The notes: generated by a model from the letters alone, not told the origin. 64,000 nucleotides of DNA from MFD04716-140 sp963703125 (GCA_963703125.1 OY969790.1:3286001-3350000); one strand, 5' to 3'; shown: positions 7,749-17,831, counted from the first letter of the stretch. Translations and numbers: made by a program.

Positions 7749-9047
7749 TTATTTACCTGCGTGGTATTTTCCCATATAGCGTTTCCAAAGTTCGGTCTGG
7801 TGGGTTTCCAATGAAATGGCCCGGCCGTCAATATAGGCATGTGATAATTGGTTGGTGCGCATGTCCAACGCATCGCCTTCAGAAATAAACAAGGTGGCGC
7901 TTTTACCAACTTCCAAGGTGCCATAATCGGCATCGATCCCCAAAATTTTCGCGGGGTTGGAGGTGATTAGCTGCAAGGCCTCTTCGGTTGCCATTCCCTG
8001 CCCAACTACCTGCCCGGCATAAAAAGGCAGATTACGGGTCTGGAATACGGCCGCATCGGCATTTTGGATGGCCACCATAATGCCTTTGTCCACCAACAAC
8101 TTGGGAAGTTTGTACACGTAATCGTAATCGTCGTCGTCATACTCGGGCAAATTATGGGTGGCATGTACCAAAACGGGCACATTGTGGGTCTTTAGCAAGT
8201 CCGTCACAGCAAAGGCATGGTAGCCACCTACGAGTACAATGTGCTGCACGCCGTTATTTTTGGCGGTGGTGATACCGTCAATGATCTCTTTTTCGCCATT
8301 GGCATAGATGTACAACTTTTGGGTGCCTGTGAAAAGCCCTTGCATGGCGGCAAAAGCTTGGTTCATTTCTTTTGCATCGTCCTTGCCATAGGCCGCCGAA
8401 TTTTTTAAAAAGGCGACCACTTCATCCACTTGTTTGGCGTAGTCCTTGTTCGGTAGAAAACCTCTTGGTTCCCCTTCCCACCAACGTCCACTGCGAAAGG
8501 AGGAGGGCCAATTCAGGTGAATGCCATCGTCAACTTTAACAGCGGCATCTTCCCAGTTCCACCCATCAAACTGCACTACCGACGAGGTGCCCGAAATGCG
8601 GTTGCCGTTCGGGGTGATCTGCCCTAACAGCACGCCATTGGGGCGCATACTTTCCACAACCTTCGATTCGGCATTGTAGGCTATCAAACTGCGTACGTGC
8701 GGCAAGAAATCGCCCAGTTCCGACTGGTCGTTACTGGCGCGGACGGCATCGACTTCCACAAGTCCGAGCGGTGTACTGGTGGCAATAAAACCGGGATACA
8801 CATGTTTGCCCTGTCCTTTGATGGAAGTGCCTTTTCGTGCGATCTTGGTACTGGCATTCCCCACAAAGGTAATTTTTCCGCCCTCGAACATAATGAGCGA
8901 ATTTTCAATGACTTCCCCATTGCCCAAATGTGCGGTGGCCCCTTCAATGGTGATCGCTTCCGTTTGTGGAAGCCCGGGCGTCTGTTGCGCTAAACCTTGA
9001 AGGGCAACGCCTACTGCTATGCATAGGATGTAGCTGATTTTTTTCAT
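7749..9047 (-). CDS. Secreted amidohydrolase-like protein with degenerate metal site
   Basis: 432 aa with an N-terminal signal peptide (residues 1-20, ending LQGLAQQ). The fold is that of the composite-domain amidohydrolases: N-terminal beta segment (about 30-70), a barrel, and the closing NPAKILGI...GTLEVGKSATLFI region. However, the strand that normally carries HxH reads YPGFIATSTP, so the first two metal ligands are missing; a VHATHN segment persists further on. It may be a non-catalytic or altered-chemistry partner of the larger amidohydrolase encoded just upstream on the same strand (9205-12149). Separated from it by 157 bp of short repeats. A strong terminator follows. Confidence 0.78.
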   Translation of the reverse strand: MKKISYILCIAVGVALQGLAQQTPGLPQTEAITIEGATAHLGNGEVIENSLIMFEGGKITFVGNASTKIARKGTSIKGQGKHVYPGFIATSTPLGLVEVDAVRASNDQSELGDFLPHVRSLIAYNAESKVVESMRPNGVLLGQITPNGNRISGTSSVVQFDGWNWEDAAVKVDDGIHLNWPSSFRSGRWWEGEPRGFLPNKDYAKQVDEVVAFLKNSAAYGKDDAKEMNQAFAAMQGLFTGTQKLYIYANGEKEIIDGITTAKNNGVQHIVLVGGYHAFAVTDLLKTHNVPVLVHATHNLPEYDDDDYDYVYKLPKLLVDKGIMVAIQNADAAVFQTRNLPFYAGQVVGQGMATEEALQLITSNPAKILGIDADYGTLEVGKSATLFISEGDALDMRTNQLSHAYIDGRAISLETHQTELWKRYMGKYHAGK

Positions 9048-9078
9048 TCTTTAATTTTTATTTGTTGATGCGGTATTG

Positions 9079-9126
9079 GTTGATTCGTTGATTTGTTGAT
9101 TCGTTGATTCGTTGATTCGTGGATTT
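9079..9126. repeat. 8-bp tandem repeat (GTTGATTC, six units)
   Basis: Six consecutive units of GTTGATTC, the second ending in T and the last reading GTGGATTT, lie in the spacer between two amidohydrolase genes. It is a simple-sequence tract of unknown role that could vary in copy number between strains. Confidence 0.85.
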
Positions 9127-9183
9127 GGTAATTAGGTTATTTGTTGTTGGGCTAAAGACAAAAATCGGATTTATTATTTTTCC

Positions 9184-9204
9184 TAACTCCTAACTCCTAA
9201 CTCC
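9184..9204. repeat. 7-bp tandem repeat (TAACTCC, three units)
   Basis: Three exact copies of TAACTCC directly abut the stop codon (9205-9207, minus strand) of the large amidohydrolase gene. Confidence 0.85.
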
Positions 9205-12149
9205 TCACAAACTATCACAATGAAATTTTTCTTTTTTGTTCTGTTTGGGCCCTTGGGTTTTTGCCCCACTTTCTTTATCCTTTAACATTAGGGCAATGAG
9301 TTCACTGCGTTCTTTTTGGATGGCCGCCCGCTGTTGCTTGTCTTTTTCAACATCAAAATAGGTGGCTCCCTCAATCATGGTTTTTTCCGCTTTCGAGGCA
9401 ATCGACATGGGATGACCGGACCAAGGACCAGATCGGCATCCTTGCCTTCCTTGATACTGCCTACGCGATTGTCCAGATGCAATAATTTTGCGGGATTGAG
9501 GGTCACCATTTTCCAGGCTTCCAACTCGGTCATACCCCCATATTTTATGGTCTTGGCCGCTTCTTGGTTCAATCTGCGCGACATTTCGGCATCGTCGCTA
9601 TTTATGGCAACGGTTACTCCTTGATCGTGCATAATGGCCGCATTGTAGGGAATGGCATCGTTCACCTCGAACTTATAGGCCCACCAATCGCTAAAGGTGC
9701 CACCGCCAACCCCGTGTTTGGCCATTTTATCGGCCACTTTGTAACCTTCCAAAATATGTGTGAACGTATTGACCTTGAACCCGAATTTTTCAGCCACCTT
9801 CATCATCATATTGATTTCACTTTGCACATAGGAATGACAGGTGATAAAACGTTCGCCATTTAAGATTTCCGCCAAGGTTTCCATTTCTTCATCATACCGA
9901 TAGGGCTGTCCGCTTTTCTTTTTGGCATCATATTCCTTTGCCCGTTGGAAATAATTGATAAAAAGCTGTTCAACGCCCATACGAGTTTGTGGAAATCTGC
10001 TAAAGCTTTGCCAATTGCTCTGTTTCACATTTTCCCCGAGGGCGAATTTTATGAACTTGGGCGAATTTTTATAGATCATGTTCTCGGCACTTTCGCCCCA
10101 TTTCAATTTGAGGATGGCGAGCCGCCCACCGATGGGGTTTGCCGAACCGTGCAGCAACTGCAAAGAGGTAACACCCCCTGCCAAATTCCGGTAGATATCA
10201 ATATCCTCGGGATCTACCACATCTTCCATTTTTACCTCGGCGGAAGAGTTCTGGCCTCCCTCATTGATGGCCAAGGCGGCAATATGGCTATGTTCATCAA
10301 TAATGCCCGCTGTCAAGTGTTTTCCGGTGGCATCAATGACCTTGGCATTCCCTGCGTTTAGATTTTGACCTATTTTGGAAATCTTCCCGTCTTTTACCAA
10401 CACATCGGTATTTTCTAAAATACCCGCTTCTTCGCTTGTCCAGACCGTGGCATTTTTAAACAGGATATTTTCCGATTTTGGTTTGGTTCGATACCCATAT
10501 CCCGTGATAGGGAAGGTCGTTTGCACCAAAGTGGGTACTTCGGCATCCTCCTTCTTTTCCTTTTCGGTGAACTCAGCGGTCTTCGCAGCGCGATACATCG
10601 CTTCGTCCCCATTGGGTAGTATCAATTTGCCCGTAAGTGTTTTGGTATCGGAAACCAGCCCCGTCATGCGATGTAACTTTTCGCCCTTGTCGTCACTAAA
10701 GGAAAGTTCCAACCAATTATCGGCATAATTCAATTTGGATTTCATCTTGGTGGTATCCTGTTTGATCTCTACTTTCGGTTTACTTGCTTCTCCGGTGATG
10801 GATAATTTATAGGTGGTGCCACCGGCTGTAAGGTCATAATCGCCCCGAATATCCTTTAGGTCGATTGAATTGATCGTATTCTTAGTCCCCTGCACCCAAT
10901 TTTCATAGATAGTGGTGTTCTTATCGAATACATCACCCGAAGTGATGAGGAAATTGGCATAGCTCCCCACCTGTAACGAGCCAATTTGGTTCGATTTTCC
11001 AAGAATACTTGCGGGAACGGTGGTCAATGCTTCCAAGGCCTTTGTTTTTGATAGTCCGTATGCAATGGCCTTTTGCAATCTGTCTTTTAGGTCCGAGGGT
11101 GATTTCAAGTCCTTTAGTGTCAATGAAAAAGCGATTCCGTTTTCAGCCAATACTTTAGGATTCGTGGGAGCCAAGTTCCAATGGCGCATATCCTTTAAAG
11201 CGATATAGCCCGCTTGATACGGATTCGATACATCAAAGGCATCCGGAAAATTCAAGGGAATGATCATTTTGGCATTCGTGGCCTTAATGTCCGCTATGTT
11301 TTGATATTCATCGCCACCGCCCAAGATTACATATTGAATGCCAAAGGCGTCCCCGATCTTATCCGCACGTACCACATTGCCCTTATCCTTGGCCTCAAAT
11401 ATCTGTACCAGGGGCCTGTTATTGATAAGTGCTTCCAAGGAACGGTCTTTGGTGGTTACATTTCCTTTTGCATACCAATCCGCATCATAATACATTTGTC
11501 GCAACAATGCCATGGAACCCATAAGCGATCCAGGATAGGATTGTTGAGAGGCAACGCTTTTCTCAAAGGAAAGATATTGGGCCGATTTGTCATCGATGAT
11601 CCGAACACCGTCATTGCCTTCCGCGTTTAAGGCCACCAAAACTCCGGTCCCTTGCACGATACCATCATCAATATGCGAATTAACTACGCCAAATCCGGCA
11701 TCGCGAAGTTCTTTGGCCTTTTTGTCATCGTATGAAAATTTTGATATGGCCGTATTCTCGGGCATCACGTGGTCGTTCCAATAAAACCCTTCACGGGTAG
11801 GTTCGTATTGTGGTGATCTGCCACGAGCGGGAGGAGCTTTGGGCTGCTCCACCCCAAAATCCGAAAGCACATCAATGAAGGAAGGGTAAATGTATTTCCC
11901 TTTTAAATCGATTGTAATGGCATTTTTGGGTACCGAGACGGTTTTCCCTACCTGAACCACTTTACCGTTCCGAATAAGTAAGGTGCCATTGTCAACGATT
12001 TGCGTTGGCGTTATAAAAACCTTGGCATTGATAAAAGCGGTAAAGTTGTTGTTGTTTGATTTAACCCCGTCATTTTTAGGGAAGTAATCCTGTGCAGTTA
12101 AAGTAGCACAGCACCAGAAAAAAGTGAGTGCGAGCAGTCGCATTTTCAT
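9205..12149 (-). CDS. Large secreted two-domain amidohydrolase (frameshifted near 9424)
   Basis: Reconstructed length 981 aa: signal peptide (1-20), a first amidohydrolase-like domain (about 35-410) lacking HxH (YIYPSFIDV), a linker of about 120 residues, and a second amidohydrolase domain (about 560-960) with HSH at residues 620-622, a later ITCHS, FTHI and AINSDDAE, so the metal site of the second domain is intact. The frame breaks after residue 909 (ADLVL): the sequence continues GPVIP, whereas adding one T (an A in the plus-strand AA at 9423-9424) restores ADLVLWSGHPMS and joins the 67-aa tail at 9205-9408. Without the repair the protein ends at about 9375. Probably exported and acting on peptide or cyclic amide substrates; exact role unknown. 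Confidence 0.8.
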
Positions 12150-12232
12150 AAGGAACTGTATTAGTTATTTAGTCATTTTAAAAATAGGGCAAGGTGTTTG
12201 ATTTATAACTCGTTTTGTTTTTTTTAACATTT

Positions 12233-13301
12233 TTATAACGGATTTTGCTCATAGTAGCTTATAAAGAGGGCTACCACCGAATTATAGCTCATAATGCCCT
12301 CTGCCTGGTTGTTCGCCTTTAGGAAAGAGTCAAAAACCGATTTAAAAACAGGTTCCAAAGGGTTTTGGTAGGCTGTCCAGAAGTCGTTCATTTCTTGGTA
12401 ATTTTTACGGGTGCCGGCGTTCAATTTGGAGAATAATTCGTTGAACAGGGGCTCATCCATTTGTTGTAATCCGCCAAAGCAATACGATAGGGCATAGGCA
12501 TAGGCGGCATACTTAAAATAAATGTCATCATTGCTTACCGTGACCAGATAACCTATAAAATTCGTTTGGTTTTCTGCGGAATAGCCCAATTGGTGCCCAA
12601 TTTCGTGCGCACAGACGATGGGATATCTAAAAGCAGGAACCTTTCCGTTTACTTGGGCTTCATTCGTAAACGGATTTAAATAACCGCCGTACCCCATGTA
12701 AGTTAGGGGCAAACTGTAAAGTGATTTTTTAAGACTTGGGACCTCATATTTGAACAGCGGATTTTGGTTTCCCAACTTTTGATATTCCCTTAAGGTCAGT
12801 TCAAAAATTTCCTCTTTTGAATAGGGTACATAAACGGCTTTTGTACTGTCCGAGGTAATTTGAAACTGGACCTCGTTCGTTTTTAGCGTTAATTTTTCAA
12901 TGAGATCAACCAGTGCCGCTTTGGTATGTTTTTCCGAGAGGTTGAATTTTTCGGATATAGGGTTGCGGTGATAGTTGAGTCCCCACATAAAATTAAAGGT
13001 AAAATAGGCCACCGATAGGCACCATTACAATATCTCTTAGGAATATAAAAGGTTGCCTTCGAATGTCTTTTCTTTTGACAATGATATAACGAATTGCCAA
13101 TAGGGCGAGAAGGGTGTACAGGACATCCCCGAATGAAAAGGGAATCCACCCCACTAACAATCTGAAAAATTTGGAAATCAGGGGATAAAGCCCGGTACTA
13201 TAGTATTTTTCAACGAGGTCCGGGCGGCTGCTCAGCCATTTTACAGCTATAATTTGCGGTACAAGTGAAATCGCAATGCCATTTTTTAGTCTAGAAGCCA
13301 T
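12233..13301 (-). CDS. DUF3810 family membrane metallopeptidase-like protein (frameshifted near 12998)
   Basis: The N-terminal 102 codons (13301 down to 12993, two membrane helices within residues about 45-100) and the C-terminal part (from about 13007 down to 12233) are in different frames. Removing one G of the GG at 12998-12999 fuses them into GGLFYFNFMWGLNYHR, as expected for DUF3810, about 354 aa in all. The C-terminal part holds AHEIGH (an HExxH zinc motif) with a downstream NFIGY segment, suggesting a membrane-anchored zinc peptidase fold. Substrate unknown. Divergent from pepD, with 67 bp between starts. Confidence 0.78.
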
Positions 13302-13347
13302 GGAATCAAAAATAGGTATTAATGGGACAAAATTGTTTTTCAAAATG

Positions 13348-13355
13348 TATTTTTG
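13348..13355 (+). promoter_or_regulatory. -7 promoter element of pepD
   Basis: TATTTTTG matches the Bacteroidota TAnnTTTG consensus exactly and lies 13 bp before the first ATG at 13369. No good -33 TTTG is seen at the usual distance. Confidence 0.5.
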
Positions 13356-13368
13356 GCGTAAATAAGAA

Positions 13369-14829
13369 ATGGATATGAGTGAAGATGTGAGGAATTTGGA
13401 GCCAAAGGAAATTTGGGAAAATTTTGCGGAACTGAACGCCGTTCCGCGACCTTCAAAGAAAGAGGAGCGGGTCATTGAATTTATGATGGACTTTGGAAAG
13501 TCATTGGGGCTTGAAACTTTTAAGGATCCGGTCGGGAATGTCATCATTCGAAAATCGGGTTCAGCTGGAATGGAAAATCGTAAAATGGTCACGCTCCAAT
13601 CCCATTTGGATATGGTGCACCAAAAAAATGCAGATACTGATTTTGATTTTGAGACACAGGGCATACAAATGGTTGTTGAAGGCAATTGGGTAAAAGCAAA
13701 AGGAACCACTTTGGGCGCCGATAATGGAATTGGGGTCGCTACCATAATGGGTTTGTTACGAAGTACCGGTATTCCGCATCCCCCTTTGGAAGCTTTGTTT
13801 ACCATTGACGAGGAAACGGGAATGACCGGGGCCATGGGCCTGGAAGGCGGTATTTTAAAAGGGAAAATTCTGTTGAACCTTGATACCGAGGAAGATGACG
13901 AATTGGATATTGGATGTGCCGGCGGAATTGATGTGACGGCCATGGGTGTGTACGAAGAACAACCTGTTCCAGAAACTTTTATGGGGTACGGGATAAAAGT
14001 AAAAGGATTGCAGGGAGGTCATAGTGGCATTGATATTCATAAAGGACTGGGAAACGCCAATAAAATTATGAACCGGCTTTTGTACAATGCCTCCGAGTCG
14101 TTTGCTGTTCATATTTCCGAAATTGATGGCGGAAGCCTCCGAAATGCGATTCCCAGAGAGAGTTCGGCCAAAATTGCAATTGAAAAAAAACAGGCCGAAG
14201 GTTTTGAAAAAAGCATGCTGGAATGGTCAAATACCATTAAGACGGAACTTGCCATTAATGAACCAGGGCTGCAAATAACTCTCAATACAATTGAAACCCC
14301 TATTAAAATAATGTCATCGGAGGCTCGACAAAAACTTTTGAAGGGAATATATGCAGCACATAACGGAGTGTATGCAATGAGTGCCGCCATACCTGATTTA
14401 GTGGAAACTTCCAACAACGTGGCAAGGGTTCAAGTGAAGGATGGTACCATTTTGATAGGCTGTTTAACGCGTTCCTCTGTTAATTCGGCCAAAATGGATC
14501 TGGCAAATGCCTTGAAATCCGTTTTTGAGCTGATGGATTATCAAGTGGAACTGTCAGGCGACTACCCGGGATGGAAACCCAATCCCGATTCGGAAATTGT
14601 AAAGATCATGGCAAAAAAATATGCTTCACTTTTTAACGAGGACCCCAAAATTGTAGCTTGCCATGCAGGGCTGGAATGTGGGATTCTCGGTAGGAACTAT
14701 CCCAATATGGATATGGTAAGTTTTGGTCCGACCATATTGGGTGCCCATTCTCCCGATGAGCGGGTAAAAATCTCTTCGGTTCAAAAATTTTGGAAGTTCC
14801 TGTTGGAGACCTTAAAGGAAATCAATTAA
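13369..14829 (+). CDS. pepD: Aminoacyl-histidine dipeptidase (Xaa-His dipeptidase, M20 family)
   Basis: 486 aa, normal for PepD. M20 metal-site motifs are clear: QSHLDMVHQ (His and Asp ligands), TLGADNGIG (bridging Asp), TIDEETGMTGA (catalytic and ligand Glu), ECG in the C-terminal part, and GAHSPDER near the end (last His ligand). The dimerisation or lid domain occupies about residues 210-380 with GGHSGIDIHKG. The enzyme cleaves Xaa-His and other dipeptides in the cytoplasm; no signal peptide. Two in-frame ATGs (13369 and 13375) are possible starts. A strong hairpin follows the stop and is shared with the convergent isomerase gene. Confidence 0.93.
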   Translation: MDMSEDVRNLEPKEIWENFAELNAVPRPSKKEERVIEFMMDFGKSLGLETFKDPVGNVIIRKSGSAGMENRKMVTLQSHLDMVHQKNADTDFDFETQGIQMVVEGNWVKAKGTTLGADNGIGVATIMGLLRSTGIPHPPLEALFTIDEETGMTGAMGLEGGILKGKILLNLDTEEDDELDIGCAGGIDVTAMGVYEEQPVPETFMGYGIKVKGLQGGHSGIDIHKGLGNANKIMNRLLYNASESFAVHISEIDGGSLRNAIPRESSAKIAIEKKQAEGFEKSMLEWSNTIKTELAINEPGLQITLNTIETPIKIMSSEARQKLLKGIYAAHNGVYAMSAAIPDLVETSNNVARVQVKDGTILIGCLTRSSVNSAKMDLANALKSVFELMDYQVELSGDYPGWKPNPDSEIVKIMAKKYASLFNEDPKIVACHAGLECGILGRNYPNMDMVSFGPTILGAHSPDERVKISSVQKFWKFLLETLKEIN

Positions 14830-14835
14830 AAAAAG

Positions 14836-14862
14836 AACCCTCTCAAGGTCATTGAGAGGGTT
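14836..14862. terminator. Hairpin terminator between pepD and the isomerase gene
   Basis: AACCCTCTCAA (14836-14846) and TTGAGAGGGTT (14852-14862) form a perfect 11-bp stem with a 5-nt loop. The A-rich run at 14828-14834 gives a T tail for minus-strand transcription, so it best serves the isomerase gene; it may also stop pepD transcripts. Confidence 0.88.
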
Positions 14863-14883
14863 AAAATTGTTTTAAGGCCGTAT

Positions 14884-16006
14884 CTACTGAGCTATTCCCG
14901 TAATCTCAACGTCGAAGACCGTGTCAGAATTTGGTGGAATAGGGACCTGCCCCTTGAGCGCCCCAGCCCAGATGTGGAGGTAGGAACAATCGGAACTTGT
15001 CCCCAACTTTCATGGTCAATAACCCTTCCCTGAATCCAGCAACCAAGCGAGATTCTGGTGAATAGTCCATAGGTGTTGCTTCATAGCCGCCCATTTGTTT
15101 GCGTTGGGCGTCATAAACATCATATTTCTTGGCCACATCCTCATAATTACTATCGAACAAAGTACCATCTTCCAAGAAGCCGGCATAAAACACATTTACT
15201 TGTTGACCAATGGCGGGTTTTTCACCAGTACCTTCTTTGATTTTAAGGATTTTCAAACCCGATGGAAGTGCCTCTGCCTTTGCCTTTTGGGCAGCTATTT
15301 CGGCAGCGACATCTGTTTTTACTTTGGTCATGGCTGCCAATGCATTCTCCTCTTCCGCAAAATAATCGGTCATTACTTTTACGGCGTCAAATTTTTTGGC
15401 ATCTTTCCCGTTACGGATTATTCGAACCGTATTCATGACCACTTTTTCAATGGGTCTGTTTACGGTTGCAGGATCGGTCGAAACAGGAACATTTGCAATG
15501 GTGTCAACAACAGATAAACCTTCCACAACTTCACCAAAAACGGTATATCCACCATTTAGGGAAGGATATGATACATGGGTTATAAAAAATTGACTACCAT
15601 TTGTTTTGTTGCCCCCACTGTTTGCCATTGAAAGAACTCCCGCTTTGTTGTGGTTCAATGAGTCGTTGATTTCACTCATAAACCGATACCCAGGACCACC
15701 AGTGCCATTTCCCGAAGGGTCACCACCCTGGATCATAAAATTTTTCATCACTCGATGGAAAATAAGTCCGTCATAGAATTTTTTTCCTTTTAGACTATCG
15801 CTTACGAATGGACTGGTGCCTTCGGCCAAGGTTACAAAATTTGCAACCGTAACTGGAGTCTTTTCATACTCCAGTTTTACTATAATGTCACCCTTATTGG
15901 TTTTTATGTCGGCAAAAACGCCTTCACCCAGTTCAGGATGCTGACTTGATTTGCAACTGGACAATACCATTGTTAAGGCGAATAGTGATATAAATGCTTT
16001 TTTCAT
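14884..16006 (-). CDS. Lipoprotein peptidyl-prolyl isomerase, cyclophilin-FKBP fusion (frameshifted near 14943)
   Basis: Lipoprotein signal with LSSC (Cys18). Residues about 30-195 are a cyclophilin domain (FHRVMKNFMIQGGDPSGNGTGGPGY, GSQFFIT motifs); after a helical linker an FKBP domain begins near residue 250 (GLKILKIKEGTGEKP). The open frame ends early at 14924 with PYSTKF. Removing one G of the GGG at 14942-14944 gives instead PIPPNSDTVFDVEITGIAQ and a stop at 14884, the expected FKBP ending, for 373 aa. It should assist folding of periplasmic or surface proteins. It lies just downstream of gldI on the same strand. Confidence 0.86.
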
Positions 16007-16086
16007 TATTTTAATATTTAAGGTTATTACGGTTTTAAAGTGTTCATGTTAAAGATTGTTTTATGGGTGGTGCAGATATTTTTTGT

Positions 16087-16641
16087 CTATTGAATACTAT
16101 CTTGGTGTTTTTCGATTTTCAGGATGCTCAAAGTTGATTTAATGGGAACGTTGATGCCTATTCGATCACCATCGCCCTGATAGCCAAAGGCCAATGAGGA
16201 TGGGTATAAAAATGTGGCCGTCTCATTTTCCTTCAGCAATTTAACACTGTTTCTGAGTCCCTGAAACAATTCTTGTTTGTCCACTTTATAGGCAACGATA
16301 CCAATTTCATCAGATGAATAAATGGTATCATTGTCAAAGCTCATGATGTTGTAGGTCATAGTAACCAGATCATCGGGTTGGGCCGTATAGTCCGAGGCAT
16401 CGTTCTTTTGTTGATAATAGTACCAAGAACCACTTGCATTGCTTTCATATAGACGAAGGGAATCCTTGGCAATTATCTCTTGGATCAATTTTTCTTCCAT
16501 TGCCAAAAGTTTTTTATTGCGTTCAACATCCCCTCCAAAAAAAGTACCTGATTTTACCTTGACGGGTCTTCGGGGTTCAGGTCCATTTCCATTACAACCC
16601 ACAAGCAGAAACGCAAGTAAAGTAAATAACCAATATTTCAT
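16087..16641 (-). CDS. gldI: Gliding motility-associated peptidyl-prolyl isomerase GldI
   Basis: 184-aa FKBP-type lipoprotein (LVGC, Cys16). The FKBP domain covers about residues 80-178, with LVTMTYNIMSFDNDTIYSS and the FLYPSSLAFGYQGDGDRIG segment, which matches GldI rather than generic FKBPs. GldI is required for gliding in Flavobacterium and probably folds components of the type IX secretion and gliding apparatus in the periplasm. It sits between the NrnA-type gene and the cyclophilin-FKBP fusion, an arrangement also seen in other Flavobacteriia. The gene appears intact. Confidence 0.88.
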   Translation of the reverse strand: MKYWLFTLLAFLLVGCNGNGPEPRRPVKVKSGTFFGGDVERNKKLLAMEEKLIQEIIAKDSLRLYESNASGSWYYYQQKNDASDYTAQPDDLVTMTYNIMSFDNDTIYSSDEIGIVAYKVDKQELFQGLRNSVKLLKENETATFLYPSSLAFGYQGDGDRIGINVPIKSTLSILKIEKHQDSIQ

Positions 16642-16683
16642 CTGTTGTTATTTTTCGTTTTTTGACTCAATTTCATCCTGGGT

Positions 16684-17700
16684 TCAAGTCTTTAATACAT
16701 CCTTGTAGGAGTCCAAAAGGGATTCAAAATATTTTGCGGTTTCCATAAGGGATCTATCACTTTTGCCTCCGGCCGCATTGTGATGTCCGCCACCTTCAAA
16801 ATGTTTTCTGGCAAATTCGTTCACCGAAAAATCGCCAACGGACCTGAAGGAGATTTTAATGATTCCTTCTTCTTTGTTTTCAATAAAAATTGCTGCTAGG
16901 TTGATTCCTTCCAAAGTCAGACCGTAATTAACAAAACCTTCCGTATCCCCTTTTTGATACTCATGCGTGTCAAGTTCTGTTTGGCTCAAGGTGATGTAGG
17001 CTGTCCTATACGCATCGAGAATCACCATATTTTTAAGTGCGCAGCCCAAAAGATGCAATCTATTGGGCGTATTGGTATCGTAAATATTATGGTGAATTTG
17101 AGTGTTTTGCGCACCCCTTTCCATGAGATTTGCAATGATACGGTGGGTTCTACTTGTTGTAGATGCAAATTTAAATGAACCTGTATCGGTCATGATACCG
17201 GCATAAAGACAATTGGCAATATTTGAATCTATTAATTCCCCGTCTCCCAAATATTCTATGAAATTATAGACCATTTCGCAAGTAGAACTCATACGTACAT
17301 CGGAATAGGTAATTTCGGCATAATCGGAAGGTTCCTGATGATGATCGATCATCACAAACTTGGCATTGGTCGTTTTAACGAAGGCTTCCATTTGACCAAT
17401 GCGCCCTAAATGATTAAAATCCAATGTAAAAATTAGGGTCGCCTTCTCAATTTTTTTCTTTGCTTGGGAATTTTCCCTTTCAAAGTTCAAGATTTGCTCG
17501 GACCCGGGCATCCATTTTAAAAATTTTGGATAGTCATTGGGTGAGATTATGGTAGCTTCTTGATTTACTTTAAGAAGATAATGCCATAATCCCAGCGTGG
17601 ATCCAATCGCGTCCCCATCTGGATTTTTATGGGGAATGATAACAATTTTCTGCGGTATGGAAAGCAGTTTTTTAACCGCCTGTATGTCCTCAAAATTCAT
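16684..17700 (-). CDS. DHH/DHHA1 phosphoesterase, NrnA-like oligoribonuclease/pAp phosphatase
   Basis: 338 aa. DHH-family motifs are in order: IIPHKNPDGDAIGS (motif I), LDFNHLGR (motif II), VMIDHHQEP (motif III, DHH), and the DHHA1 signature GGGHHNAAGG near residue 310. Such proteins degrade nanoRNAs to mononucleotides and dephosphorylate 3'-phosphoadenosine 5'-phosphate in the cytoplasm. Upstream of gldI with a 42-bp gap on the same strand, so probably cotranscribed. Confidence 0.88.
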   Translation of the reverse strand: MNFEDIQAVKKLLSIPQKIVIIPHKNPDGDAIGSTLGLWHYLLKVNQEATIISPNDYPKFLKWMPGSEQILNFERENSQAKKKIEKATLIFTLDFNHLGRIGQMEAFVKTTNAKFVMIDHHQEPSDYAEITYSDVRMSSTCEMVYNFIEYLGDGELIDSNIANCLYAGIMTDTGSFKFASTTSRTHRIIANLMERGAQNTQIHHNIYDTNTPNRLHLLGCALKNMVILDAYRTAYITLSQTELDTHEYQKGDTEGFVNYGLTLEGINLAAIFIENKEEGIIKISFRSVGDFSVNEFARKHFEGGGHHNAAGGKSDRSLMETAKYFESLLDSYKDVLKT

Positions 17701-17831
17701 GCGGGCAAAGATACAATATTAAACTGCACTGTATAAATTATCAAATAATTAAGTACAATTTTCGGCTATACTTATTTTGGGTGTGATTATTGGCCTGTTA
17801 AACAACTTCCTATGATTAAAAGACTTGTCAA

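Noticed and set aside
9423..9425. Programmed ribosomal frameshift at the amidohydrolase break
   Set aside because: No slippery heptamer or downstream structure is visible, and three similar breaks in unrelated genes favour sequencing error.
13302..13943. Upstream ~214 codons of a minus-strand frame antisense to pepD
   Set aside because: Low-complexity Ser/Pro/Ile sequence opposite pepD. Only the last 102 codons (from 13301 down) are real, as the DUF3810 N-terminus.
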